A stretch of 64,000 nucleotides of DNA from Muscardinus avellanarius (lineage: Eukaryota; Chordata; Mammalia; Rodentia; Gliridae). Both the position numbers and the translations under genes were made by a program. The notes beneath the pieces were generated by a model. The model saw only the letters and a program-made list of their open reading frames with translations. It made no database searches and had not been told where the DNA came from. Positions 46,056 to 57,885 of this stretch are shown here, piece after piece. Numbering within the stretch: position 1 is the first letter of the stretch; the number at the start of each line of letters is the position of its first letter. The stretch lies in the NCBI GenBank assembly GCA_963383645.1, contig OY726569.1, positions 27,713,070 through 27,777,069 on the forward strand, written 5' to 3'.

Positions 46056-47110
46056 TAGAGAAGGAGGACATATGTTCAACCCTCCAACATAGAGGCACCA
46101 GTAGAAACTCTCTTAATAGGACACCCAAAGCTCAGAAAACTAAAACAAGAATTAACAAATGAGATGGCATTAAACTACAATGCTTCTACTCCTCAAAGAA
46201 ACCATCAAGATTCTAAAGAGAGAGCCTAACAATGGGATGAGATTTTAGAGAGCCATCCCTTGGATAGAGAACCAATATGTAGAATATGCAAAGTACTTAA
46301 ACTCAACATTAGAAAACAAATAACCCAATCAAGAAATGGGCAATTGAGCAAAATAGACACTCACAAGAGAAGAGATTCAAATGGAAAAAAAGAAAAAAAT
46401 GTTCAGTACCATTACCAATCAGAGAGATGCAAATTAAAACCACACTGAGATTCCATCTAATCCAAATTAGCATGGCAATCTTCAAGAAGTAAAACAACAA
46501 TAAATGCTGGCAATGATGTGGGGAAATAGGAACTCTACTACATTGTTGATAGGATTGCAAATTAGTTCAGCTACTATGGAGATCAGTGTGGAGATCCCTC
46601 AAAAAATTGGGAATGGATCCACCATTCCCAATGGAACTGCACCACTCCTGGGTATCTTTCCAAAGGGACTGAAACCAGAAAATCATAGTAATATGTGCAT
46701 ATCCATGTTTATAGTAGCGTAATTCGCAACTCCAAATTATGGTTCCGACCTAGGCATCCATCAGTAGATGAATAGCTTACACAATTATGAGATATATACA
46801 CAGTGGAATTCTACTTGGAATCAAGAAAAATAAAATTATGTCATTTGCAGGAATATGGGTGTACCTCAAGAACATTATACTAAGTGAGATCAGCCAGTCA
46901 CAGAAAGTGAAGGGTCTTATGTTTTCTCTCAAATGGGGAAGCTAGGGAGTCACTGGGATACCAGAGGGACTTCAGGTAATGGAGGAGAAACTTGAGTGGA
47001 ATCAGGAAGGAGTAAAGGGAGGATCAGTGAAGGAATGACTTCCATTGATATGGTGTACATATCTGAGAATATCAAGTGAGTTAAAAAGGAGGGAGTAATG
47101 GAAACTGGGG
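46056..47110 (+). mobile_element. L1 3' part, plus strand
   Basis: ORF2 C-terminal half and 3' UTR, riddled with stops. Together with the preceding minus-strand piece it has an inverted/plus arrangement. Confidence 0.7.
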
Positions 47111-47593
47111 TAGAGCGATGCCAGCAGAGGGAAGCATTTTATCATGGAGAAGAGGGTTTTTGTTTTGGAAAACCAGATGGTAGACACAGGCTGGTGCTCA
47201 AAAGAAAGAGACAGAGCAAAGGCATAACTGAAGACACTTCATGTCCAAGGCTGAGTGGCTCTGGCCAATTACATAGATTGCTTGGCTTTCTAACCAAGTT
47301 TCAAGTGAGTTAGTTCCCAGCCATTGGACTGTTAAAGCACACATATTTATTCTATATCCCTGTGAAACGCACTAAAAGGATGGTAAAGAAATGAAAGAGT
47401 GAATGACCCCAAAGAATATAGAGAAGGAGATGGCAGCAATCATATAAAAACAGAGGCTGAGAATAAAGGGCTTCATTATAGATCAAATAAAGTGAAAACC
47501 TGGACCAGAGGGAGAAGCCACCAAGGAGCATCGTGTTTGGATCTTCCAGGAAAAGAATCAGAAGCACCAGTTACCTTCATTTCACTGGGGAAG

Positions 47594-47640
<47 letters not shown>

Positions 47641-48120
47641 GATATTTGTAAGGGAGAGGAGGAAGAACACTGGGTAAGAAAACATCTAGGTAACAGGCCA
47701 CCCACACTGCATCATGGCCTCTACAGTAAGTAGCAATCAGAACCAGCAGAAAATTTGAAATGTCTTCAATGAATCAAGGAACATCACATTAAATGGAAAT
47801 AAAGCAAAAAAGTAAAATAGAAGAACACCTTAGTCAGCTACCCAACACAAGGAAGTTATTGAAGACCAGTATGTATCCATAGTAGCCTGTATGGTTCTAC
47901 CAAATTGCTCCCTAGGGAAGTTTTACTAACATTAGCAGTGGTAACTGTACAAAATACTTGTTTCCCCCAAACCTTGGTATTATCAAGCTTTTTTGACTTC
48001 TTTTTATTCATTAGGCTTTCTGTTTTATACTTGACTCATCCATTTAATTATGAATTAATGGAGCTTAATTTAACATGTTGAAGTTATTTTGATTTTAAAA
48101 TGTATATCTGCCCATTCTAT
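47111..48120. other. Intergenic with (GT)n at 47594-47640
   Basis: No gene seen. The (GT)n gives poly-Val/Cys open frames on both strands, which are artefacts. Confidence 0.55.
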
Positions 48121-48335
48121 TTTTTTTTTTGCACAACTGGGGATGGAACCCAGGGGCTTTCTACCTCTGAGCTACACCACCAGCCCCATTTTTTATTCTT
48201 TGTTTTAAAACAGAGTTTCACTGAGTTGCAAGGGGCCTCACTAAGTAGCCAAGACTGTCCAAAAATGGTGATCCTCCAGTCTCAGCCTCCCACATGCTGG
48301 GATTACAAGCATGTGCCACCATGCCTGGCTCTATA
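48121..48335 (-). repeat. SINE type B, minus strand
   Basis: Complete. Confidence 0.9.
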
Positions 48336-48439
48336 TCTGCCCATTTTTAATATTATTGTCTCTGTTCTTTATACCTACCTTTGTTTCACCTATTACATAT
48401 TAGCAAACTCCCATCCCCTTTTTTAAATGATGTAATTTG

Positions 48440-49530
48440 TATTAAGTTACAGAAAAATTAATGGGAGGATCTAGAGACATTTTGCATTCCCTAACCCCTA
48501 GCTCTCACAACCTCCCCTATTATCAGCATCCTCCACCAGATGGTACATTTGTTAAAACTGATGAAGTACCTCACACCAGAGTCACCCAAGGCCCATCGTT
48601 TATGTGAAGTATCTCTTTTGGTGTATATATCGTATGGATACATGTTCAATGACATATAACTACTGTAATATTATTCAACATATATTCATTCACTTTCACT
48701 GGCCTAAACATCCTCTGGGCTGTACACCTATTCATTCCATCTCCAAACCAAACCCTGGAAACCCCTGACCTTTCACTGCCTCCATGATTTTCCTTTTTCA
48801 GGCTCTCATTTGATCAGTCACAAAGTTTGTCTCCTTTTCCAGTTGGGTTCTTTCACTTAGTAACATATAGTAAAGTTTTCTCCACATCTTTCATGTTTTG
48901 GTAGCTCATTTTTTTTTAGCACTGACTAATATTTCAATTTCTGGATATATCATGGTTTATTCATTCATCTGCCGAAAGGTATCTTGGTTGCTTTCAAAGT
49001 TTGGTAGCGAGGGATAAAGCTGCTACAAATATCCCTGCACAGGTTTTGGTGGGGACGTGTATTACTTTAAGAAAATACCAAGAAATGTGGTGGTTGTATC
49101 AAATGGAGAGGATATGGAAGAAGCTGGGAAAGGGTCTCCAAAGTGGTTGTGCCATTTTGCATTTCCACCAGCATGGATTATAGTTCCTGTTCCACATCTT
49201 CTCCAGAATTTGGTGTTGTCATGTTCTGCATTTTGGCCATACTAATAGGTATATTAGTGGTATCTTAACTGTTTTAATTTTCCTGTCACTGATGCTGATA
49301 ATGTGGAGCATCTATGCCATTTGTATCTATTCTATGGTTCAGTGTCTGTTAAGGTCTTTGGCCTATTTGGAAATAGCTTGTTTTCCTGTCATTAAATTTT
49401 AAGATTTCTTGGATTATAGTCATTCATCAGATGTATCTTTGGCATTGCTTTCCCTTGGTCTATGGCTTGTCTTCTCATTTTCTTGGTGTCGTCTTTCACA
49501 GAACAGAAGATTTTAATATATGTATATGTG
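48440..49530 (-). mobile_element. Old L1 3' end, minus strand
   Basis: Antisense L1 3' UTR and 3' flanking motifs of an older subfamily (cold-shaped segments such as TGGTTTATTCATTCATCTGCC and CATTTCCACCAGCA). No coding capacity. Confidence 0.65.
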
Positions 49531-49535
49531 TATAC

Positions 49536-49975
49536 ATTTTGTACTAGGGATTGAATCCAGGAACATTATACCTCCCAGCCACACCTCCAGCACCCCTCCC
49601 CTTTTAAATTTTGAGACAGGGTCTCTAAGTTACTGAGGGTCTCACTAAGTTGCTGAGGCTGGCCTCAAACTTGTGATCTTCCTTTCTCAGTCTCTCAAGT
49701 ACTGGAATTACAGGCAATCACCACTGTGCCTGGCTAAATTTGTAGGTTTTTGTGTGTGTGTGTTTGTGTATGTGTGGTACTGGGGGTAGAGCACAGAGGT
49801 ATTCTACCTCAGGGCTACACTCTTAGACCTATTTTATACTTTATTTGGAAACAGGGTCTCACGAAGCTGCTGAGAGTTTCACTAACTAGCTGAGGCTGGC
49901 TTTGAACCTGTGCGATCCTCCTGTCTCAGCCTCCTAAGCGCTGGGATTTCAAGCATGCACCACCATGCCCGGCTT
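49536..49975 (-). repeat. Two SINEs, minus strand
   Basis: 49536-49737 and 49775-49975, both with right arm, linker and left arm. A (GT)n-like tail separates them. Confidence 0.85.
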
Positions 49976-50501
49976 AAATTTGTAGTTTTAATAAAATCAG
50001 CTTATCAAGGATATCCTTCCTGAACCTTACCTTTGGTGCTACATATAAGGCATTACCATACTCAAGGTCATCTAGGCTTTCTCCTGTGGTATTTTATAAG
50101 GTTTTATAGTTTTCAATTTAATAACATTAAGTCATTAATGAGAGCAAAGTTGTAAATGACCTAATGTCCTCTTGTTAGATGGAACCCCAATTCCCATCAT
50201 TATTACATCAGGGACAAGAGTTTCTAACTTGTGAATTTTAGTGAACATGTTTGAACCACGTTCACATCTCTGAGCAATCAACCAATACGATATTGTCACT
50301 CATCAAAATTTTAAAGATCATCTTATTGTCAAGCATAACAAATGCTCAGAAAAGTATGTTATTTAGACAAATGAAGATTTAAAGCTGTAATATCTATAGA
50401 TATGTCTCTATATCTACCATCTGCCTATCTTGCTATAATCAATTATCTATCTTTGGGTTTATTTTGGCATGAGTTGGCTCTTGTATTCTGGGGACTGACA
50501 G

Positions 50502-50503
<2 letters not shown>
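49976..50503. other. Intergenic, nothing recognised
   Basis: AT-rich. Confidence 0.5.
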
Positions 50504-50561
<58 letters not shown>

Positions 50562-50760
50562 GTATTGAACCCAGGGGCATTCTACCTCTGAACTACTCAG
50601 AAAACACTTTTTAATTTAATGATTTATTTTTTTTTACTTTGGAATGGTCTCACTAGGTTATTGAGTGTCTCACTACATTGCTGAGGTTCTCAAACTTGTA
50701 ATCCTTCTGTCTCAGCCTGTCAAGTACTAGAATTACAGGCATGCACCACCACTTCCAGCA
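50504..50760 (-). repeat. (GT)n and SINE, minus strand
   Basis: About 26 GT units (50504-50556), then a degraded SINE ending near 50760. Confidence 0.8.
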
Positions 50761-51529
50761 GCAAGTCCAGCTTTAACAGGCCATCTGTTAGGCTGGAGTC
50801 CCAGGGAAGGATTGATTTTTGCATTGCAAGTTTGAAGCAGTCTGGACACAAAATTTCTTCTTGCTGGGGGAAACTCCATATTTTTCTCTAAGATCTTCAA
50901 TTGGTGGATGAGGTCTGCCCCCATTTTGGAGAGAAATAGGCTTTACTCAAAATCTACTGGTTTAGACTACTGGTTTGGACTATAATATTCTCCTAAAAAT
51001 ACCATCATGGTGACATCTTGACTAATGTTAGAAGAATATATGACACTGTGGCCTAGACAGTGGACACAGAAAATCCACCATAACACCCTCTTTATCTCCA
51101 ATAGTTCTTTGCCGAAAGCCTATCATGTCATGTCCTATGTGAATATATTATACCAACTTTCTTTGAATCTCACACGGTACTTTTTGCATTTTTTTGTTTT
51201 TAACACCTCTCTTTATTAAATATCAAACTTGCAATAATCCCTACATCTATACTTTCATCTAGTCACTGGATTCCTATTTCACTGAGAAAAAATGGAAGCA
51301 ATGAAGGAGAGTTCTCAAAATCTTCAGCACTTTCCACTGGCCAGCACATTTGCTCAAATACTCCACCTTCCTCTCCTGAAAATGCAGTTCCATGAGAACA
51401 GGGACTCTGCTGATCCTCGGCACATATAGCTACACCTGAAAACCTGCAAGTCTTTAAAAATAATTGTTGAACTAATAATGAGTGATTCAAAATACAACTA
51501 TCACTACTAGAGCAAAAATTACCATTCAT
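50761..51529. other. Intergenic, nothing recognised
   Basis: No V signals. Small open frames show no domain. Confidence 0.5.
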
Positions 51530-51733
51530 GCTGGGCATGGTGATGCACACCTGTAATCCCAGTACTTCGGAGGCTGAGACAGAAGGATCTGGGTTCCCGG
51601 CCAGCCTCAGCTACTTAGTGAGGCCCTTTGCAACTCAATGAGACCCTGTTTCAAAATAAAGAATAAAAAGTAGGGATGGGACATAGCTCGGAGGTAGAAT
51701 GCCCCTGGGTTCCAACTCCAGTACTGCCAAAAA
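51530..51733 (+). repeat. SINE type B
   Basis: Complete. AAAATTACCATTCAT occurs before and after it as target duplication. Confidence 0.92.
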
Positions 51734-52319
51734 ATTACCATTCATTTATTCAGTAAAATTTTATTAAGTACCTATTTCTTGATAAGCCCCATTCTAGATA
51801 TTAAAGGGGTAATAGAGAACAGAACAGAGAAAAATTTCTATGAGAGCTTACATAGTAACTGAGTGCTAAGTTAATGCTAGCTACTACCCTAGGTCCTTTA
51901 CATGAATCACACCTTTCAAAAATCATTAGTTAAATATTAAGTATGCAATTTTTCAGATGAAATTGAAAACTTAATTTTCCTACTCAGTATCAAATAGAGC
52001 CAGAATTCAAACTGACATATTTACTCAAATATATGTTTTAATTACTAATCCTCAGTTTGTATACAGACTTTTGGGGCTTACATGCTATATTACCTTGCAA
52101 ATAGTGGAGAAAAATCCCGGTTAAAAGCTTATACAGAGTTTAATTCAATAAGTTGTGTGTTTGCGCTGACCCCAGTGTTTCCCTGGGGGTGGGAATATGG
52201 CAGCTGGTCTGGTCTCTGATTGGCTGGGATGCTCCCTGAGAATCCCTTTGGTTAATGTTACAAGAAAGAGAAGATTCTGACTCACTTCAGGGGCCACACT
52301 CTACAGCATAAGAACAGAG
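51734..52319. other. Upstream region of the V pseudogene
   Basis: Nothing recognised. GTGGGAATATGG at about 52189 and GATTGGCTGGGA at about 52217 resemble CCAAT-type promoter pieces. Confidence 0.4.
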
Positions 52320-52853
52320 AAGCACTTAAGGACCTTCTTGGTAGATCTACAGCTCTATTTTTGTTGAAAGTTAGTGGGGAGTTTTAGCCAGGTTGACACA
52401 GGAAGTTCAGGCAACATTTTCTTAGAATTTGAAGCAAAGATGTAGTGGATTAGGTTGGAAGAGGAAGGGGCTATAATCTAGTTTACTTGGGAGTCTTGGG
52501 GCTAGTAAAGAAGGGATGGAAATTAGAAAGCACTAAGACTGGAAGGGTGTACTCTTGAAGATCACTTTGCTTTTGGAATAGGGCTGAGTGCAAAACGCAT
52601 GTGGAGCAGAGTCCTCTGTCCTTGGGGGTCCTTCAGGGACAGAACTGTACTCTTCAGTGTGATTATACTATGAGCCCCTTTAGTAACTTGAGGTGATAAA
52701 AACAAGATGCAAGGATAGATCCTGTTTTCCTGACAATGACGACTTCTCGGGAGAAAAAGGTGTCAAAGGGAGGGTACAGAATGATTCTAGATTCAACTGC
52801 CAAGCACAGCGCCCTGCACATCACAGCCTCCCAGCTCCTACATCTGCTTGGTG
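52320..52853 (+). pseudogene. TCR alpha V pseudogene, TRAV10-like
   Basis: The leader remnant (52320-52365, KHLRTFLVDLQLYF) has lost its ATG and its splice donor (GAAAGT for GTGAGT). The V exon begins near 52582. After a frameshift, VEQSPLSL and NCTLQCDYTMSPFSNLR are clear, with the first cysteine present. The next codons are TGA TAA where the core Trp-Tyr should be. Framework 3 (STAKHSALHITASQL) follows. Then a deletion of about 14 bases removes the DSA part and shifts the frame before YIC (cysteine at 52845-52847). Human TRAV10 is the best match by eye; the position between TRAV9 and TRAV12 is that of human TRAV15, itself a pseudogene. Confidence 0.85.
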
Positions 52854-52892
52854 CACCATGCTCCCCAGAGGCTTGTATCCAGCACCCACAAG
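52854..52892 (+). other. Decayed RSS of the V pseudogene
   Basis: Heptamer CACCATG (two bases off), spacer exactly 23 bp, nonamer ACCCACAAG (worn). Confidence 0.75.
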
Positions 52893-53853
52893 GGCACAGA
52901 CTGTCAGGGAGACCTAGCAAGTGGGGCAGGGGCATTAACATTCATGTTGTAACAGTTTCACAAGTGAGTTGCTGTTTCTTTCTCAGACATGATTGGATTT
53001 GAGCTTGAACCTGGCTGTCTACAAAGTCTTTCTAATGACAGCTGCGCTAGACTTATAAAGTTCACAGCTGCATCTCAAGGGACTGTCATGCTGTGTTTCT
53101 GCTACTCTAGCAGAAGACCTGAGTTCAGAAGAAGAAAAGCAAAACCAGCTGTCTGGGATCTACATACTGATCTTATTAGTGAAGAACTTCACTAAGTGGA
53201 AGGGAAACCTGTTGCTGCAGCTGATGGCAATATCTGATGAGTTTCCTTCCCCCTGACAATACTTAAGCCTCCCTCCCCTCATGTCTTTTGTAAGTTCTCA
53301 GGAGGCATCCTGTGGGGAGAGACCTGCTTCACCAATTCAGCTGCTCCAGATGCAGGCACCTGTGCAGAGCCACACCAACTCCTGCCACTGCTCCTCTGGA
53401 GGACCGCTCTGCCTAAGTGACACTGGCAGCACCACCACCCTCAGGCCAGGCAGCAGACTCCTCAGGTCTTCAACTGTCAGCATTCCAGAAAAGACATCTA
53501 ATAGACAGACTGCTTACACGTGTCTGTCGATAACGGTTTACATGAATTGGCTGTGGGGCTCCTTCTGGGGACAATTAGAGGAATTTAAATATAGTTTGAG
53601 AATTAGGTTGAACAACTATTTATGTGAAAGGCAGATATCAACTAAGACAGCACAGGAATGATAAATACTCAGGTATTAAATTCATTATTATGGATAGGTA
53701 TTAGGAAATTCCCCATAACAATCACAACAAATCTATATATTAGTAATAAGCCATAGAGAACTTATGAAAAAGAAGTGAAATTTGTCCTATTTTATGAGTC
53801 AATTATTGATGTTTCATGTGACAGTGAAGTCATAGCTGAACAACCCTGGCAAC
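52893..53853. other. Intergenic, nothing recognised
   Basis: A 126-residue open frame (53281-53661) has no domain, no splice context and no V features. Confidence 0.5.
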
Positions 53854-54278
53854 TGTAAATTGTTAATAAGACTTAGGCAGAACAAAATCCTTCTCTCTGT
53901 CTCTAAGCTATCAGCCAAGAGCTGCAGCCAAGATTGACCTTGGTCAGCTAAGAATTGGCTGTTAGCCCAGTTGAATACTGACTGTTAAAACCCAAACACC
54001 TGCACTTAAAAAGTTTAAGCTGATGTGGTCAGTATGGACCAATCCCCTTGCACCAGACCAACCTTGCTCAGAAGTCACCCAATCATGTAGCTACTAAATA
54101 GATCCCCCACCCCTACCCTACCCACCATAAAAGCTGCCTCTCAAGGCTCTCTGTATGGACACGCTGCATTGGTGAGGTCTGAGAGTCTGAGCTTAAGCCC
54201 AAATAAAGGCTCTTTGCTTTTGCATACGGTAACAGTCTCCCTGGTGGTCTTTGGGGACTTCTTGAACTGGGCGTTACA
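53854..54278 (+). repeat. Solo LTR
   Basis: Starts TGTAA and ends TTACA, a perfect inverted terminal repeat. GACCAATCCCC (CCAAT box) at about 54038, CATAAAAGC (TATA-like) at about 54127, AATAAAGG at about 54203, then U5. About 425 bp. No target duplication was found and no internal viral sequence is attached. Confidence 0.8.
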
Positions 54279-54829
54279 ATAGCATTCAAATAATCAAAAC
54301 TGAATGTACTTCTTAGCAGTATTGTACATATATCTTCCCTTCTTTCCTGGGAGTTGACAAAGACAGATGGTGTCCCATCTGCACCTTCTCTCTGTGTACT
54401 CATTCCCATGCTGTCACTGAAGTCAATTGTAATGGGCTGCTGAATCCACTCGGGGACTCCTTGAGAAAAGTTTATCTTTTCACAAACTCATCAACAAATG
54501 GAGCATTTCAGTCACATATAGGGAATTACCATGTGATGTGTTGATTATGGAGCAAAAATGAGAAGTATAATTTTCCACATTTATAAAAAATCTCTTGGGG
54601 CCTGGGTCACGGGACTCTGGGCTCCAGGCGGAGTAGTGCGGAGCATGCTGTATCCATGGGGAAACTGGACCGGGTCACAGTGCTACTGAATGCCTGATCC
54701 CACTACCTCCTTAAACCACACATACTGTCTCCTCTTATAAAAAAAAAAGGAAAAGGAAAAGAATAAAGAAAAATATCGGAGAGGAGTTAAGAAGGCCGTG
54801 TCAGATGCCAGGATCCTGGAGATGCAGAC

Positions 54830-55300
54830 AAAACTTATCCAAATGAACTGGAACTTATGGAAAAATTCCCCGTGAAGGAGGATTGCTGTTTCTCTATATT
54901 GTTAAGAATCTTGGACATCACCTGTAAGGAGAGAGTTTAGTGGAGACCAAGGAGAAAGGCAGTGTTGAAAGCAGTCTCCGTGATGGTGGTGGAGACTTGT
55001 ATTCAGGAGAAGCAGAAATCAAATCCTACCAACCTTATTTTTTTTTCGAAAAATTACACCAAATGTCAAATGCTACCGTTGTGCATGCTTAGGAACACTG
55101 GACAACACTCAGAGTGGAAAAAGAACTTGGGAAAGATTTGAAATGGTGGAGGCAGTGGAAATGGCAGTGGTCAGTACTCAGGGGAGGCAGAGATCTGATG
55201 CATTACACCTGGAACCTTTGAAATAATAACCCCAGAGGCAGAATGCTACCACCACGCACCCTCAAGAACATGGGACAATTGGTTGGGCGAAGAGAGTGCT
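54830..55300 (+). repeat. About 180-bp units of the composite, three copies
   Basis: The core GAACTTATGGAAAAATT (54850) recurs, strongly diverged, near 55032 and 55209. Each is preceded by a purine-rich GGTGG...CAG(T/A)ACTCAGG part. The same unit, about 165 bp, fills 24836-26549 on the minus strand. Confidence 0.6.
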
Positions 55301-56250
55301 CGGATTGGAGCCTGCCGAGGGGTGAGGCCAGAGATGGACACAGCAAAGCTGGGATTGGAGCCTGCCGTGAGGCAAGGCTGGTGCTAGAGCCTCCGGGGCC
55401 AGGATTGGAGCCTGCCGAGGGGTTAGGCTGATGCCAGGGCCAACGGCTGGCATTGGAGCCTGCTGTGAGGCAAGGCCACTACTGGGGCCTCCGAGGCCAG
55501 GATAAGAGCCTGCGGAGGGGTTAGGCCGGTGCCGGGGCCAGCGAGGCTGGGATCGGAGCCTGCCGTGAGGCAAGGCCAGTGCTGGGGCCTCCAAAGCCGG
55601 GATCAGAGCCTGCTGAGGGGATAGACCGGTGCAAGGGCCAGTGTGGCCAGATCGGAGCCTGCCATGAGGCAAGGCCTGTGCTGGGGCCTTCGAGGCTGGG
55701 ATCGGAGCTTGCTGGGGGGTTATGCCGATGCCTGGACCAGTGGCCGGCAGTGGAGCCTGCTGCAAGGTAAGGCTGGTGCAGGGGCCTCTGAGGCCAGGAT
55801 TGGAGCTTGCTAAGGGGTTAGGCTGATGCCGGGGCCAGCGGCCGGTGCTGGAGCCTGCTGTGAGGTAAGGCCGGTGCTGGGTCACCGAGGCCTGGATCGG
55901 AGCCTGCCGAGGGGTTAGGCCGATGCCAGGGCCAGCGAGGCTGGGATAGGAGCCTGCCATGAGGCAAGGCCGGAGCTGGGGCCTCTGAGGCCAGGATAAG
56001 AGCCTGCCAAGGGGTTAGGCCGGTGCCGGGGTCAATGGCCGGCATCGGAGCCTGCTGTGAGGCAAGGCCACTACTGGGGCCTCCGAGGCCGGGATTGGAG
56101 ACAGCTGAGGGGTTAGGCCAGTGTCGGGGCCAGCAAGACCAGAATTGGGGCCTCCCATCAGGCAAGGCCGCTGCTTGAGCCACCGAGGTCTGGATCAGTC
56201 CACCGGGTAGCCAGGCCACTACTGGGGCCGTCAAGAGTAGGATCGGTACT
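55300..56250 (+). repeat. GC-rich VNTR, 50-bp units alternating in a 100-bp dimer
   Basis: About 18 units begin GAT(C/T)GGAGCCTGCC. Two forms alternate: one continues GAGGGGTTAGGCCG and the other GTGAGGCAAGGCC. That is a higher-order dimer. The region is much more GC-rich than its surroundings. Confidence 0.88.
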
Positions 56251-56279
56251 TGCAACACAGCATGCACAGAGAAATATCG

Positions 56280-56640
56280 CAGAAAATAAAAATCAGATGC
56301 TTCCCCTAATCAGCAATAACTAGGAGGAAAGGGGCAACAGGAAGAGGTTGAGCTATAGAAAGGGCCCTATAGTGAAGCAATTAAGGTGACCAATCAGAGG
56401 GTATGGAATAGGGGAGGATGGAGCCTCTTTAAAACGCAGGAGGTACATAAACAAATGTATCAAAGTTAATCACCAAACTAGCATGGGATCGAGGGAGGGG
56501 GAGGGAATGGGATGGGGGCTGGAGGAGGGCTAATTGGCTGATGTGTGCTTGTATATCCTCTCAAGTCTTGTATTCCAATGTGATATATGATTACAATGCA
56601 CCAATAAAATAAATAAATAAATAAATAATAAAAAATGAGA
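56280..56640 (+). repeat. L1 3' UTR module and A tail
   Basis: Matches the reverse complement of the L1 3' UTR parts at 3511-3780, 14532-14880 and 23718-24060, including the G-rich tract (GGGAGGGGGAGGGAATGGGA, 56492-56511) and CAATGCACCAATAAAAT just before the tail. Confidence 0.88.
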
Positions 56641-56686
56641 ACTAGAACAGAAAACAAAATAAAAGAATATGAATAAAAAATCTCTT

Positions 56687-57570
56687 TAATTCTCATCACT
56701 ATTATTTTACTAGTATAATTTACATATTTTGAATGAGCATAAATTAGTACCATTTATAGCAACATTACCATAAGATAAATTGCCACTGAGTAGGAACTTA
56801 CTTTTCATTACATTAAGGTTCATAAGATACAGCTACAGTATTTACTACTGTGGAAAATGAAGACTGCTTAATGCAAATCAGGAAGAGAACTCTGGCTTTC
56901 CTTTTAGACTGATTGTCATAGCACCATCCTGAAGGCACCTGAAATATTTCTTCTCCTTTAGACCATGAAGCACAGAAGCTTTGGCAGGACAGCCTTGATT
57001 AATGCTGGGTGAATCCTGTCACTTTCCAGTGCTGATGTGCCTCTGGATGGCCACCATATTTGACTAGTTCATTTATATCATTAATATTTCGTTTGCATTA
57101 TTAAAAGGGCCTATAATTCTTATGAAGACTGTTCTTTGGGCTCACTTCTTAATTCTAAAGATTTGTGTTTCCATTTCCAACCTTCTCCAAGGCGATAGTG
57201 GCTGCCATCTTGTGCTGCTCTCACTCCATCTTTGCTTTTGAACACTTTGGTTATATTATTTTTATCAAGTGCAAAACACTTTTGAAGTATGTTGCACTTA
57301 ACAATATTAGGATCTCCCTATCTCCCCTCCCTTATTCTCCTATGCAGTTGGTGGGGAGGTGGAGGGTCTGAGCAGCCATCTTTGGTGGCTCTGATTATAT
57401 GTCTCCTGAGTAGGGAAGGGCTTGGTGCATTGCTGTCTTCTGCCACCAGCTTAAAAGACATTTTTATATAAATTTTTAATTTACCTAAAGTGTCATATTG
57501 AGTCTTCATTTTGAGTATTTCTTTAACATTGGTCTTCATTTTGAGTATTTCTTTAATTACTAAAGTGAGT
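56687..57570. other. Intergenic upstream of TRAV12-like
   Basis: No gene recognised. GTCTTCATTTTGAGTATTTCTTTAA is duplicated at about 57499 and 57532. Confidence 0.5.
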
Positions 57571-57584
57571 CCACCAGATGACAG
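57571..57584 (+). promoter_or_regulatory. CTCF-like site upstream of TRAV12-like
   Basis: CCACCAGATGACAG differs by one base from CCACCAGATGGCAG. 302 bp before the leader ATG. Confidence 0.45.
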
Positions 57585-57618
57585 TGTCTTCTCAGGGACC
57601 TTGGGGAGAGCTCTCAGG

Positions 57619-57620
<2 letters not shown>

Positions 57621-57700
<80 letters not shown>
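57621..57700 (+). repeat. (GT)n(GA)n compound microsatellite
   Basis: About 20 GT units followed by about 17 GA units, 190 bp before the TRAV12-like leader. Confidence 0.95.
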
Positions 57701-57701
<1 letters not shown>

Positions 57702-57885
57702 ATTGAGAATGGGAGGGGCTTGTTGGTATGGCAGGGGTTGGTGAAACAGACCAATTGGTGGAACAGACTAATTGGTGGAACCGATTATTTTTGTTTCCTA
57801 AAGTGTAAACATTATAAATGTCTGAATGAGACTCATTGTGTTAGGATTTAACATCTGAGTCCTCATTGAATCTTGGAAGAAGAGA

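Larger units (their letters stand above)
54583..56686 (+). mobile_element. Complete SVA-like composite retrotransposon with 14-bp target duplication
   Basis: Flanked by a perfect duplication ATAAAAAATCTCTT (54583-54596 and 56673-56686). The element itself is 54597-56672. In order: a 5' domain (54597 to about 54830, starting GGGGCCTGGGTCACGGG); three diverged units of about 180 bp (to about 55300); a GC-rich VNTR of about 18 units of 50 bp (55300-56250); an L1 3' UTR (about 56280-56610); an A-rich tail with (AAAT)n. A T-rich target (TTT/ATAAAA), an A tail and a 14-bp duplication indicate mobilisation by L1 machinery. It has no coding capacity of its own, so it is non-autonomous. The 232- and 149-residue minus-strand frames are VNTR shadows. 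Confidence 0.85.

Noticed and set aside
47399..47733. Open frames with Val/Cys or Thr/His runs
   Set aside because: Translations of a (GT)n microsatellite.
53281..53661. 126-residue open frame after the V pseudogene
   Set aside because: No immunoglobulin-fold residues, signal peptide or RSS; probably chance.
55262..56267. Minus-strand open frames of 232 and 149 residues
   Set aside because: They lie wholly in the GC-rich VNTR, repeat Pro/Ala/Leu-rich blocks in step with the DNA repeat, and sit in a mobile element.
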